From JAYXXU01 sp037969155 (lineage in GTDB: Bacteria > Pseudomonadota > Gammaproteobacteria > Pseudomonadales > Moraxellaceae): a stretch of DNA of 14,219 nt. The notes under the pieces are model-generated. The model was not told the origin of the DNA and made no database searches. It worked only from the letters and a program-made list of their open reading frames with translations. Position 1 is the stretch's first letter. The number at the start of each line of letters is the position of its first letter. Where the stretch lies: positions 1-14,219 of the forward strand of contig JBBKWW010000189.1 of the NCBI GenBank assembly GCA_037969155.1. Direction: 5' to 3'. A program made the position numbers and the translations under genes. Shown here piece after piece: positions 1 through 7,124 of the stretch.

Positions 1-708
1 AGCATGATCGTTGCGCAATTGACGGCATTCCCCAGTGAAGATTTTCATGGCAAAGTGATTGCGATCTTGCCTGACCTCAATCTGGACAGTCGAACCCTGC
101 GGGTGCGGATTGAATTACCCAATCGTAATGGTCAATTAAGACTCGGCATGTTTGCCCAAGTTCAATTGCAGACGGGCAAAAAACAAACTCAGTTACTCAT
201 CCCTGAAGAAGCGGTCATCCGTACAGGCACGCGCAATGTGGTCATTCTGGCACTGGAGGGTGGTCGATTCCAGCCTGTGCAAGTCGACCTTGGACAAGCA
301 GCAAATGGTCAAATCGCTATTTTAAACGGCCTACAGGAAGGTCAGAAAGTGGTGACGTCGGGTCAATTCTTGATTGATTCCGAAGCCAGTTTGCAAGGCG
401 TGCTCGCGCAAATGAACAGCAGCAAATCTACGCCACAAAAGATGACGCCTTCAACAGCCGCCAGTTATCAAGGCATCGGCACAGTCGAGTCAATGACTGC
501 TGACGAGATTATCCTGTCTCATCATCCTATCCCCGCCATCGGTTGGGGTGCAATGACCATGAGCTTTAAATTGCCTGATGCAAAGATGTCCTCAGGTATC
601 AAAGTAGGTGATCAGGTCAAGTTTGGCTTTAATCAGATTCAAGATGATTATGTCATTGCTGGCTTGGCGAAAACCACAGACCGCTCAATGTCAGGCCATC
701 AGCCATGA
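1..708 (+). CDS. cusB: CusB-type periplasmic adaptor (membrane fusion protein) of a Cu(I)/Ag(I) efflux system, C-terminal part only
   Basis: The reading frame is open from the first base, so the gene starts upstream. The ATG at base 4 is very unlikely to be the start, because a membrane fusion protein needs a signal peptide, lipoyl and hairpin domains first. The visible 235 residues begin in the beta-barrel region and run through the membrane-proximal domain (IPEEAVIRTG; SGQFLIDSEASLQG). After a short low-complexity linker comes a CusF-like domain. Counting from the first visible Met, it shows H173, W181, M184 and M186, the H-x7-W-x2-M-x-M pattern with which CusF binds Cu(I)/Ag(I). The adaptor links an inner-membrane RND pump to an outer-membrane channel, and in the Cus system passes periplasmic metal to the pump. 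The stop overlaps the start of cusA by 4 bases (ATGA), which suggests translational coupling. Family assignment is firm; metal specificity rests on the partner pump and the CusF motif. Confidence 0.9.
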   Translation, partial: SMIVAQLTAFPSEDFHGKVIAILPDLNLDSRTLRVRIELPNRNGQLRLGMFAQVQLQTGKKQTQLLIPEEAVIRTGTRNVVILALEGGRFQPVQVDLGQAANGQIAILNGLQEGQKVVTSGQFLIDSEASLQGVLAQMNSSKSTPQKMTPSTAASYQGIGTVESMTADEIILSHHPIPAIGWGAMTMSFKLPDAKMSSGIKVGDQVKFGFNQIQDDYVIAGLAKTTDRSMSGHQP

Positions 709-3700
709 TTGCCCGCATGATTCGAGGCTCGATTGCCAATCGCTTTTTGGTGCTGTTCGCGGCTTTATTTATCACCGTGTGGGGAGTCTGGGCGGTCAAG
801 AATACGCCGATTGATGCACTGCCAGATTTATCCGATGTACAAGTGATTATTCGTACCAGCTATCCCGGTCAAGCCCCGCAGCTGGTTGAAAATCAGGTGA
901 CCTATCCGTTAACCACCACCATGTTGTCCGTGCCTGGCGCCAAGACAGTCCGTGGCTATTCATTCTTCGGCGACTCCTTTGTGTATGTGATTTTTGATGA
1001 AGGCACTGATCTGTATTGGGCGCGTTCACGGGTGCTGGAATATCTCAATCAACTGCAAGGTCGCTTACCGCCATCCGCCAAGACGTCACTCGGCCCTGAT
1101 GCAACAGGCGTGGGTTGGATCTATGAATACGCTTTGGTGGATAAAACGGGGCAACATGATCTGTCGCAGCTACGTGGCATTCAAGATTGGTTTTTAAAAT
1201 ACGAGCTTAAAAGCCTGCCGAATGTGGCCGAGGTCGCCAGTATTGGCGGAATGGTCAAGCAGTATCAAGTGGTACTTGACCCCATCAAAATGGCTGGATA
1301 CCAAATTCCCTTGAATCAGGTCGTTGATGCCATCCAAAACGCCAACCAAGAAACCGGCGGTTCGGTACTGGCAATGGGCGAATCCGAGTATATGGTGCGT
1401 GCATCTGGCTATCTACAAACACTGGATGACTTTCGCACCATTCCGCTCAACACCTCTGCCAACGGCATCCCCGTGACGCTAGGTCAGGTTGCCAACATTC
1501 AATTAGGGCCAGAAATGCGCCGTGGTGTTGCAGAACTCAATGGTCAAGGTGAGGTGGTCGGTGGCGTCATCGTATTACGCGCGGGCAAGAATGCACGTGA
1601 GACGATTGCCGCAGTCAAAGCCAAACTGAATGACCTTAAAAACAGCCTGCCTGCGGGTGTTGAAATCGTTACCACCTACGACCGTAGTCAATTGATTGAT
1701 CGTGCCGTCGATCATCTCAGTCACAAGTTGTTGGAAGAGTTTATTGTGGTGGCATTGGTGTGCGCCCTCTTTCTGTGGCATTTTCGCTCGGCATTGGTTG
1801 CCATTATTTGCTTACCTATTGGTATTTTAATCGCATTCATTGCCATGCATTATCAGGGCATTAATGCCAATATCATGTCATTGGGTGGGATCGCCATTGC
1901 CATTGGTGCGATGGTGGATGCCGCCGTGGTGATGGTTGAGAATGCCCATAAGCATATCGAGGCTTGGCAGGAGGATCACCCAGATCAAGTGCTACAGAGC
2001 GATAGGCGTTGGCACATCATTGCCAACGCAGCCAGTGAAGTCGGGCCGACACTATTCTTTTGTCTGCTGATTATTACCTTGTCGTTTATTCCGATCTTTA
2101 CCCTGCAAGCGCAAGAAGGCCGCCTGTTTGCGCCACTGGCGTTTACCAAAACCTATGCCATGGCGGGGGCGGCAATTTTGTCGATTACCTTAGTGCCTGT
2201 GCTGATGGGTTATTTGATTCGCGGCAAGTTGCCGAGCGAGCAGAAAAATCCGCTCAACCGCGGTTTAATCCGCATCTACCGTCCCATGTTAGATGTGGTG
2301 TTGCGCCGTCCAAAGACCACACTGCTGGTGGCATTGATCATCTTACTCACCAGTCTATGGCCGATCAGTCGATTGGGCGGTGAGTTTATGCCTGCCATGG
2401 ACGAAGGTGATTTGTTGTATATGCCATCTGCGCTGCCCAGCTTATCGGTTGCCAAAGCATCCGAGCTGTTACAGCAATCTGACCGCTTGATTAAGACCGT
2501 GCCTGAAGTGGCGACCGTGTTTGGTAAGGCAGGTCGTGCCGAAAGTGCCACCGATCCTGCACCCATGGAAATGTTTGAGACCACCATTCAATTTAAACCC
2601 CGTTCTGAATGGCGTGCAGGCATGACACCAGACAAGTTGGTCAAAGAGCTGGATCGCGTGGTTCAAGTGCCTGGACTGACCAATGTCTGGGTACCACCGA
2701 TTCGGAATCGGATTGATATGTTGGCGACAGGGGTTAAAAGTCCGATTGGCATCAAGGTGTCGGGCAGCAATCTCGCCGATATAGACCAAACAACACAATC
2801 GATTGAGCACATTGCCAAAGGAGTCTCTGGGGTCAGTTCGGCGCTTGCGGAACGACTGACCGGTGGACGCTATGTCGATGTGACGATTGATCGGGCGGCG
2901 GCTGCACGCTACGGACTCAATATTGCAGATGTTCAGATCGTCATTTCCACCGCTGTCGGTGGTGAAAATATCGGTGAAACTGTTGAAGGGCTTGCGCGCT
3001 ATCCCATCAACATCCGCTATCCGCGTGAGATTCGAGACTCGTTGGAAGGATTACGCAACCTACCGATCCTGACCAAGAGCGGTCAACAGATCACACTCGA
3101 TACCGTGTCCAACATCAGGATCAACGACGGCCCACCGATGCTCAAGAGTGAGAATGCGCGACTGACGGGCTGGGTCTATATCGATGTCCGTGGACGCGAC
3201 TTGTCGTCCGTCGTTGCTGATCTGCGCGAAGCGGTCACCCAGCAAGTGTCTCTAAAAGCAGGCATGAGCATCACCTACTCAGGACAATTCGAGTTCTTAG
3301 AACGCGCCAATGACCGATTGAAGTTGGTTATTCCTGTGACCTTGCTGATTATCTTTGTTCTGCTGTATTTGATTTTTAAAGACATCCAAGATGCGGTGAT
3401 GATTATGGTAACGTTGCCGTTTGCTTTGGTCGGCGGTGTTTGGTTTCTCTATCTGGCGGGTTATAACCTGTCGGTGGCAACAGGGGTGGGATTTATTGCA
3501 CTGGCTGGGGTGTCGGCCGAATTTGGGGTGGTGATGTTGTTTTACCTTAAGCAAGCCATTACCAGTGCCGAGGCTAAATCCGAAAATCACTTGCTGAGTG
3601 AACCCGAGTTGGACCATGCGATTCGTGCGGGTGCGGTGCTTCGCGTTCGCCCCAAAGCGATGACCGTTGCGGTGATTCTTGCGGGTTTGATCCCGATTCT

Positions 3701-3851
3701 TGTGGGCAGTGGTACAGGCTCAGAGGTCATGAGTCGAATTGCCGTGCCGATGGTCGGCGGCATGATTACTGCGCCGTTATTGTCGATGTTTGTGATTCCT
3801 GCTGCGTATCGTTTGCTGCGCAGAAGGTCTTATCGAGCTGATAAAGCCTGA
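705..3851 (+). CDS. cusA: CusA, heavy-metal RND efflux pump for Cu(I)/Ag(I)
   Basis: This inner-membrane proton/metal antiporter is the engine of the CusCBA tripartite exporter. At 1048 residues it is full length (E. coli CusA has 1047) and the numbering matches E. coli CusA at every site checked. The three methionines that bind the metal in the periplasmic cleft are present: M573 (LLYMPSALP), M623 (APMEMFETT) and M672 (RIDMLATG). Relay methionines M271, M391, M403, M410, M486, M501 and M1009 are also present, but residue 755 is Asn instead of Met (GGENIGETVEG). The proton-relay residues D405 (GAMVDAAVVMVENAHK), E939 (GVSAEFGVVM) and K984 (RVRPKAMTVAV) are in place. The protein has the usual RND plan: one N-terminal membrane helix, a large periplasmic loop, a central block of helices around 340-500, a second periplasmic loop, and a final helix block after about 870. 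It overlaps cusB by 4 bases. The Met triad separates it from Zn/Co/Cd-type CzcA pumps. Confidence 0.96.
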   Translation: MIARMIRGSIANRFLVLFAALFITVWGVWAVKNTPIDALPDLSDVQVIIRTSYPGQAPQLVENQVTYPLTTTMLSVPGAKTVRGYSFFGDSFVYVIFDEGTDLYWARSRVLEYLNQLQGRLPPSAKTSLGPDATGVGWIYEYALVDKTGQHDLSQLRGIQDWFLKYELKSLPNVAEVASIGGMVKQYQVVLDPIKMAGYQIPLNQVVDAIQNANQETGGSVLAMGESEYMVRASGYLQTLDDFRTIPLNTSANGIPVTLGQVANIQLGPEMRRGVAELNGQGEVVGGVIVLRAGKNARETIAAVKAKLNDLKNSLPAGVEIVTTYDRSQLIDRAVDHLSHKLLEEFIVVALVCALFLWHFRSALVAIICLPIGILIAFIAMHYQGINANIMSLGGIAIAIGAMVDAAVVMVENAHKHIEAWQEDHPDQVLQSDRRWHIIANAASEVGPTLFFCLLIITLSFIPIFTLQAQEGRLFAPLAFTKTYAMAGAAILSITLVPVLMGYLIRGKLPSEQKNPLNRGLIRIYRPMLDVVLRRPKTTLLVALIILLTSLWPISRLGGEFMPAMDEGDLLYMPSALPSLSVAKASELLQQSDRLIKTVPEVATVFGKAGRAESATDPAPMEMFETTIQFKPRSEWRAGMTPDKLVKELDRVVQVPGLTNVWVPPIRNRIDMLATGVKSPIGIKVSGSNLADIDQTTQSIEHIAKGVSGVSSALAERLTGGRYVDVTIDRAAAARYGLNIADVQIVISTAVGGENIGETVEGLARYPINIRYPREIRDSLEGLRNLPILTKSGQQITLDTVSNIRINDGPPMLKSENARLTGWVYIDVRGRDLSSVVADLREAVTQQVSLKAGMSITYSGQFEFLERANDRLKLVIPVTLLIIFVLLYLIFKDIQDAVMIMVTLPFALVGGVWFLYLAGYNLSVATGVGFIALAGVSAEFGVVMLFYLKQAITSAEAKSENHLLSEPELDHAIRAGAVLRVRPKAMTVAVILAGLIPILVGSGTGSEVMSRIAVPMVGGMITAPLLSMFVIPAAYRLLRRRSYRADKA

Positions 3852-3895
3852 TGTTGTTTCCCTATTGTTTTTCTATTGTTGATGAGGATATTGCG

Positions 3896-4234
3896 ATGAA
3901 TAAGTTGATGGTGACCGTTTTAACCACACTCATGCTGAGTGCTTCGTTATCGGTTCTGGCTGGCGACAGCATGAACGGGATGAACATGAAATCATCTGCT
4001 GATGCTCAAGCTGTGCACGGCGTCGGTGTGATTAAAAGCATGGATGTCAAAGCAGGTAAGATTACCCTATATCATCAAGCCATTAAAGAACTCCATTGGC
4101 CCGCAATGAACATGGGATTTAAGGTGGCTAATCCTCAGTTGTTAGTTGGCCTAAAAGTAGGACAACACGTCAAATTTGAACTGAAAGCTCAGGGCGCGAA
4201 TCAGATTATTTCGGCCATAACGCTCGTCCAGTAA
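3896..4234 (+). CDS. cusF: CusF-like periplasmic Cu(I)/Ag(I)-binding chaperone
   Basis: A small secreted protein of 112 residues. The ATG at 3896 is chosen because a GAGGA Shine-Dalgarno sequence lies 7 bases ahead (3884-3888) and the product then opens with a normal signal peptide (MNKLMVTVLTTLML...SVLA/GD), with likely cleavage after A22. An in-frame ATG at 3851 overlaps the cusA stop but would add 15 residues before the signal peptide. The mature part begins with a Met-rich stretch (MNGMNM), followed by the CusF beta-barrel with H60, W68, M71 and M73, the H-x7-W-x2-M-x-M site in which Met thioethers, a His and a capping Trp hold Cu(I) or Ag(I). In the known Cus system CusF delivers metal to CusB. 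It sits 44 bases behind cusA and is probably co-transcribed with it. The operon therefore encodes two CusF modules, this one and the tail of the adaptor. Confidence 0.92.
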   Translation: MNKLMVTVLTTLMLSASLSVLAGDSMNGMNMKSSADAQAVHGVGVIKSMDVKAGKITLYHQAIKELHWPAMNMGFKVANPQLLVGLKVGQHVKFELKAQGANQIISAITLVQ

Positions 4235-4265
4235 GGGCTTGATTGCCGGTCGAACAACTGAACAT

Positions 4266-4294
4266 AGCGTTGCATAACTTGCTGATGTAACGCT
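4266..4294 (+). terminator. Hairpin after the cus operon, possible terminator
   Basis: A 10-bp stem (AGCGTTGCAT at 4266-4275 with ATGTAACGCT at 4285-4294, one G-U pair) closes a 9-base loop, 31 bases after the cusF stop. It is followed by ATTTAATCG, which is only weakly T-rich, so termination strength is uncertain. Position and stem quality favour a 3' end structure for the cus transcript. Confidence 0.5.
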
Positions 4295-4456
4295 ATTTAA
4301 TCGTCCACTTCACAGAATCAGACCACAACCGCAGTCCTCATTGCACCTCTGAATGCTTCAATAACTCAATCATTGACTATGAATCGGTGAGGCACGCTCA
4401 GATTGAAGGTTTGTGGCGCACAGTACAATACGAGGAGCTGTATTTGAAACCTGTTG

Positions 4457-4491
4457 GGTCAGCGATAGGCATGCTGACCTGACGAGTTTTT
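4457..4491 (+). terminator. Hairpin with T-tract in the cusF-glpD convergent gap
   Basis: A perfect 7-bp stem (GGTCAGC at 4457-4463, GCTGACC at 4473-4479, 9-base loop) is followed on the + strand by TGACGAG and then five T (4487-4491). The T run starts 7 bases after the stem, which is late for an intrinsic terminator. It lies 53 bases past the glpD stop, so on the other strand it could act as the glpD 3' end, although no T-tract follows on that side. The rest of the 297-base gap (4235-4531) shows no credible gene on either strand. Confidence 0.4.
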
Positions 4492-4531
4492 GGTGATTTA
4501 ACAAAAGGCTTGTGCAGATTCGGCAGATGTT

Positions 4532-6073
4532 CTAACCCACCGCACGCTCAGTCCAACCATACTGCATGCGCTGCTGCATATAGCTGGCCAATTGCTCGAC
4601 TTGTATCGTGGTCAAGCGTAGGCCAAGCTTAGTGCGTCGCCACAACACATCATCGGTTGTTTGCGCCCATTCATGCTGCATCAAATAATCGACTTCTTGT
4701 GTATACAAATCCGCACCAAAACAGCGGCCAAGTTCATGAGTGTGTTGGGCTTGATCCAATAGCTGCAAGCTGAGCAAACCATAACTACGGCTAAAACGTT
4801 GTAACATTTTAGCTGCTAAGTGTGGGTAGCGTTGTTCCAGAAAGTCACGAATTTTATCCAAACTATCGTATTCAGTCGATGCGCCAATCAAGGGTTGTTT
4901 GGCCGTCCAGCTCGCACCCATATTCGGGAAAAATGGCTGCAACTTATGCAGTGCTGCTTCAGCCAGCTTGCGATAGGTGGTGATTTTACCGCCATAAATA
5001 CTCAGTAGCGGTAGACGGTCTTCTTGGCTATCCAGCTCCAAAGTATAATCGCGTGTAATGGCCGATGGGTCATTTGACTCGTCGTCACACAGCGGACGTA
5101 CCCCAGAGTAATGGTGCACGATATCTGCTTCAGTCAGTTGAGTGACAAAGTGTTCATTGACGATTTTGAGTAAATAGTCAATCTCGCCTTGGTCGATTTG
5201 AACCTGTGCAGGATCGCCTTGATATTCCTGATCAGTCGTGCCGATCAAAGAAAAATCATCCTGAAAGGGCAGCACAAACACAATGCGCCGATCAGTATTC
5301 TGCAAAATAAATGCACCATCATGCTCATGGAAGCGTTTCACCACGATATGACTGCCTTTAATCAATCGAATGCCGTGCGGTGCAGTTTGTTCGGTTAAGG
5401 TTTGGTCAAAGACTTTATTGACCCAAGGGCCTGCCGCATTGACCACAGCACGCGCATGAACTGTTTCACGTTTGCCGGTCGCAATCTGCTCGCAGACAAT
5501 CTGCCACATGCCCTGATCGGCAAGGCGGATCGCACTGATGCAGCGGGTACGAGTTTCAATGCGTGCCAAATGTTGCTGCGCACTGAGCGCATTATGAATC
5601 ACCAGACGGGCGTCATCAACCCAACAGTCTGAGTATTCAAAACCTTTATTCATGTTGGTTTGTAGCGGGCTATTGCTGCTAAAGCGCACGCCTTTACTGC
5701 TTGGTAACGTGACCCGACTGGCTAAATAATCGTATAAAAATAAGCCGCTGCGAATCATCCATGCCGGACGTAGATGGGGACGATGCGGTAGGGTAAAGCG
5801 CAACGGCCAGACCAAATGTGGTGCGATGCTGAGCAAGGTTTCACGCTCGGCCAAGGCTTCTTTGACCAAGCGAAATTCGTAATGCTCCAGATAGCGTAGT
5901 CCGCCATGCACCAGTTTACTGCTAGCGGAGGAGGTGGCTCCTGCTAGATCGCCTTGTTCACACAGCATCACCGATAAGCCACGACCTGCCGCATCGGCGG
6001 CGATACCGGTGCCATTGATGCCACCACCAATCACGAAGATATCGTATACCGGTGCGCAAGTGAGGTTGCTCAT
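4532..6073 (-). CDS. glpD: GlpD, aerobic glycerol-3-phosphate dehydrogenase
   Basis: An FAD enzyme of the inner membrane surface that oxidises sn-glycerol-3-phosphate to dihydroxyacetone phosphate and passes electrons to the quinone pool. With the start chosen here it has 513 residues (E. coli GlpD has 501). The N-terminal dinucleotide fold shows the FAD motif GGGINGTG (residues 16-23), then the GlpD signature ATSSASSKLVHGGLRYLEHYE, FEYSDCWVDDARLV, the substrate-site region SGVRPLCDDE with R326, and the C-terminal DAO domain with LWRRTKLGL. The start at 6073 is preferred because AGGA (6085-6082) lies 8 bases ahead. The ATG at 6082 (516 residues) has no ribosome binding site at a usable distance. 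It lies behind glpR in the same direction, but has its own strong promoter flanked by two GlpR-type boxes. Assignment is certain; only the start is open. Confidence 0.97.
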   Translation of the reverse strand: MSNLTCAPVYDIFVIGGGINGTGIAADAAGRGLSVMLCEQGDLAGATSSASSKLVHGGLRYLEHYEFRLVKEALAERETLLSIAPHLVWPLRFTLPHRPHLRPAWMIRSGLFLYDYLASRVTLPSSKGVRFSSNSPLQTNMNKGFEYSDCWVDDARLVIHNALSAQQHLARIETRTRCISAIRLADQGMWQIVCEQIATGKRETVHARAVVNAAGPWVNKVFDQTLTEQTAPHGIRLIKGSHIVVKRFHEHDGAFILQNTDRRIVFVLPFQDDFSLIGTTDQEYQGDPAQVQIDQGEIDYLLKIVNEHFVTQLTEADIVHHYSGVRPLCDDESNDPSAITRDYTLELDSQEDRLPLLSIYGGKITTYRKLAEAALHKLQPFFPNMGASWTAKQPLIGASTEYDSLDKIRDFLEQRYPHLAAKMLQRFSRSYGLLSLQLLDQAQHTHELGRCFGADLYTQEVDYLMQHEWAQTTDDVLWRRTKLGLRLTTIQVEQLASYMQQRMQYGWTERAVG

Positions 6074-6081
6074 GTCTGCCA

Positions 6082-6085
6082 TCCT
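6082..6085 (-). promoter_or_regulatory. Ribosome binding site deciding the glpD start
   Basis: On the - strand AGGA lies 8 bases before the ATG at 6073 and overlaps the alternative ATG at 6082. This favours the downstream ATG, giving a 513-residue GlpD. Confidence 0.6.
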
Positions 6086-6095
6086 ATCGAATTAA

Positions 6096-6111
6096 TGTTC
6101 AATACTGAACC
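6096..6111. promoter_or_regulatory. GlpR-type operator, promoter-downstream box of glpD
   Basis: TGTTCA-ATAC-TGAACC is a 16-bp near-palindrome with the layout of the E. coli GlpR operator (TGTTCG-N4-CGAACA), the inner G/C pair being changed to A/T. It lies just after the predicted glpD transcription start, where a bound repressor would block initiation or clearance. The identification rests on its similarity to the box at 6160-6175 and on glpR being adjacent. Confidence 0.65.
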
Positions 6112-6122
6112 TTGATGCGATT

Positions 6123-6151
6123 ATTATACCCAGAACCATGCGGCTTATCAA
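6123..6151 (-). promoter_or_regulatory. glpD promoter (sigma-70 type)
   Basis: On the - strand there is a -35 TTGATA (6151-6146), a 17-bp spacer, and a consensus -10 TATAAT (6128-6123). The predicted start of transcription is near 6116, about 43 bases ahead of the glpD start codon. This is the best promoter in the window. It is bracketed by GlpR-type boxes, so strong expression with repression in the absence of glycerol-3-phosphate is expected. Confidence 0.8.
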
Positions 6152-6159
6152 GCGTTTGT

Positions 6160-6175
6160 TGTTCGATTACGAACA
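6160..6175. promoter_or_regulatory. GlpR-type operator, upstream box of glpD
   Basis: TGTTCG-ATTA-CGAACA is a perfect 16-bp palindrome matching the known GlpR operator pattern. It lies 8 bp upstream of the glpD -35 element, in the gap between the glpR stop and glpD. Its centre is 64 bp from the centre of the second box at 6096-6111. Confidence 0.85.
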
Positions 6176-6197
6176 TTTTGGCGGCTATAAGTGTTGT

Positions 6198-6986
6198 TTA
6201 GCCTGTGATCTGCGCTTTTTCAGCCGCCAAAACTAACTTTACGCCACGTTGTTGCATCACCTGAATCACCGATTCAGGCGGGTTCTGATCAGTAAACACA
6301 TGTGTGGCATTTCCAATATTTCCCATTCGAATCATGGCATTACGACCAAACTTGCTGTGATCAGCTGCCAAAAAGATCTGCCGACTATGATCGACAATTG
6401 CTTGTGCGACGCGTACTTCTTGGTAATCAAAATCCAACAAATCTCCATCGCCATCAATGCCACTGATACCAATCACCGCGATATCGACCTTGAATTGCCG
6501 TACAAAATCAACGGTTGCCTCGCCAATAATCCCACCATCACGATGGCGTACCACGCCGCCCGCGATAATCACATTAAAATCATCTTTACTGCTCATGATA
6601 CTGGCAACGTGTAAATTATTGGTGATCACGGTCAGGCCAGTGTGTTGCATTAGGGCATGTGCGATGGTTTCGGTGGTGGTGCCGATATTAATAAATAATG
6701 AGGAATGATTGGGAATGTGCTGGGCGATGGTTTGGGCAATACGGGTTTTTTCGGCAAAATTATGAATTTTACGCTCAGCATACGCCGTATTGTGGGTGCT
6801 GCTGTTTTCAGGAATGCCTGCGCCGCCATGATAGCGCTTCAGCCGATTCTCTTCGTCGAGTTGGTTCAGGTCACGCCGAATGGTTTGAGGGGTCACGTCA
6901 AAATGTTTGGCCAGTGCCTCAATGGTGAGGAAGCCTTGTTGGTTGACCAGTTCAATAATCGCCTGATGGCGGTCGGTTTGATTCAT
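6198..6986 (-). CDS. glpR: GlpR, DeoR-family repressor of glycerol-3-phosphate genes
   Basis: A cytoplasmic repressor of 262 residues (E. coli GlpR has 252). The N-terminal DeoR winged helix-turn-helix covers about residues 5-57 (MNQTDRHQAIIELV; ALAKHFDVTPQTIRRDLNQL; RYHGGA). The C-terminal DeoRC effector domain shows NIGTTTETIAHAL, VITNNLHVA, GGVVRHRDGGIIGEAT and AADHSKFGRNAM, all close to E. coli GlpR. In the family, glycerol-3-phosphate binding releases the protein from DNA. The ATG at 6986 is chosen because the product then aligns with GlpR from its first residue. The frame stays open up to an ATG at 7085, but that would add 33 unrelated residues and would run through the promoter. No strong Shine-Dalgarno precedes 6986. 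It is divergent from glpK and upstream of glpD, and three matching operator-like sites surround it. Confidence 0.95.
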   Translation of the reverse strand: MNQTDRHQAIIELVNQQGFLTIEALAKHFDVTPQTIRRDLNQLDEENRLKRYHGGAGIPENSSTHNTAYAERKIHNFAEKTRIAQTIAQHIPNHSSLFINIGTTTETIAHALMQHTGLTVITNNLHVASIMSSKDDFNVIIAGGVVRHRDGGIIGEATVDFVRQFKVDIAVIGISGIDGDGDLLDFDYQEVRVAQAIVDHSRQIFLAADHSKFGRNAMIRMGNIGNATHVFTDQNPPESVIQVMQQRGVKLVLAAEKAQITG

Positions 6987-7020
6987 GATAGTGCGTCGTG
7001 ACACGAGATAAGAAGTACCG

Positions 7021-7048
7021 ATTATCACAAAAATCAGTTTTTTTGCAT
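7021..7048 (-). promoter_or_regulatory. Candidate glpR promoter
   Basis: On the - strand there is a -10 GATAAT (7026-7021) preceded by TGT as an extended -10, and a weak -35 ATGCAA (7048-7043) 16 bp further up. It would start transcription roughly 25-30 bases before the glpR start codon. The -35 match is poor, so this is a moderate call. Confidence 0.4.
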
Positions 7049-7084
7049 TGGCCGGTTTTATTTGACTAGTGTTTAAGGGTAGCA

Positions 7085-7100
7085 TTTTCGCTTTCGAATA
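7085..7100. promoter_or_regulatory. GlpR-type operator ahead of glpK
   Basis: TTTTCG-CTTT-CGAATA keeps the TTCG-N4-CGAA core and 16-bp spacing of the box at 6160-6175. It ends 24 bases before the glpK ATG. A candidate -35 TTGACT lies at 7062-7067, which would place the -10 region inside this box, although no good -10 is visible. A repressor bound here would occlude glpK initiation. Confidence 0.65.
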
Positions 7101-7124
7101 TTGACCACACAGGATGAGCTAGCG

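Noticed and set aside
3851..3895. Earlier ATG at 3851 for the CusF gene, overlapping the cusA stop
   Set aside because: It would put 15 residues before an otherwise standard signal peptide, whereas the ATG at 3896 has its own GAGGA at good spacing.
6987..7085. N-terminal extension of GlpR to the ATG at 7085
   Set aside because: GlpR homology begins exactly at the Met at 6986. The extension has no family match and overlaps the divergent promoter region and a GlpR box.
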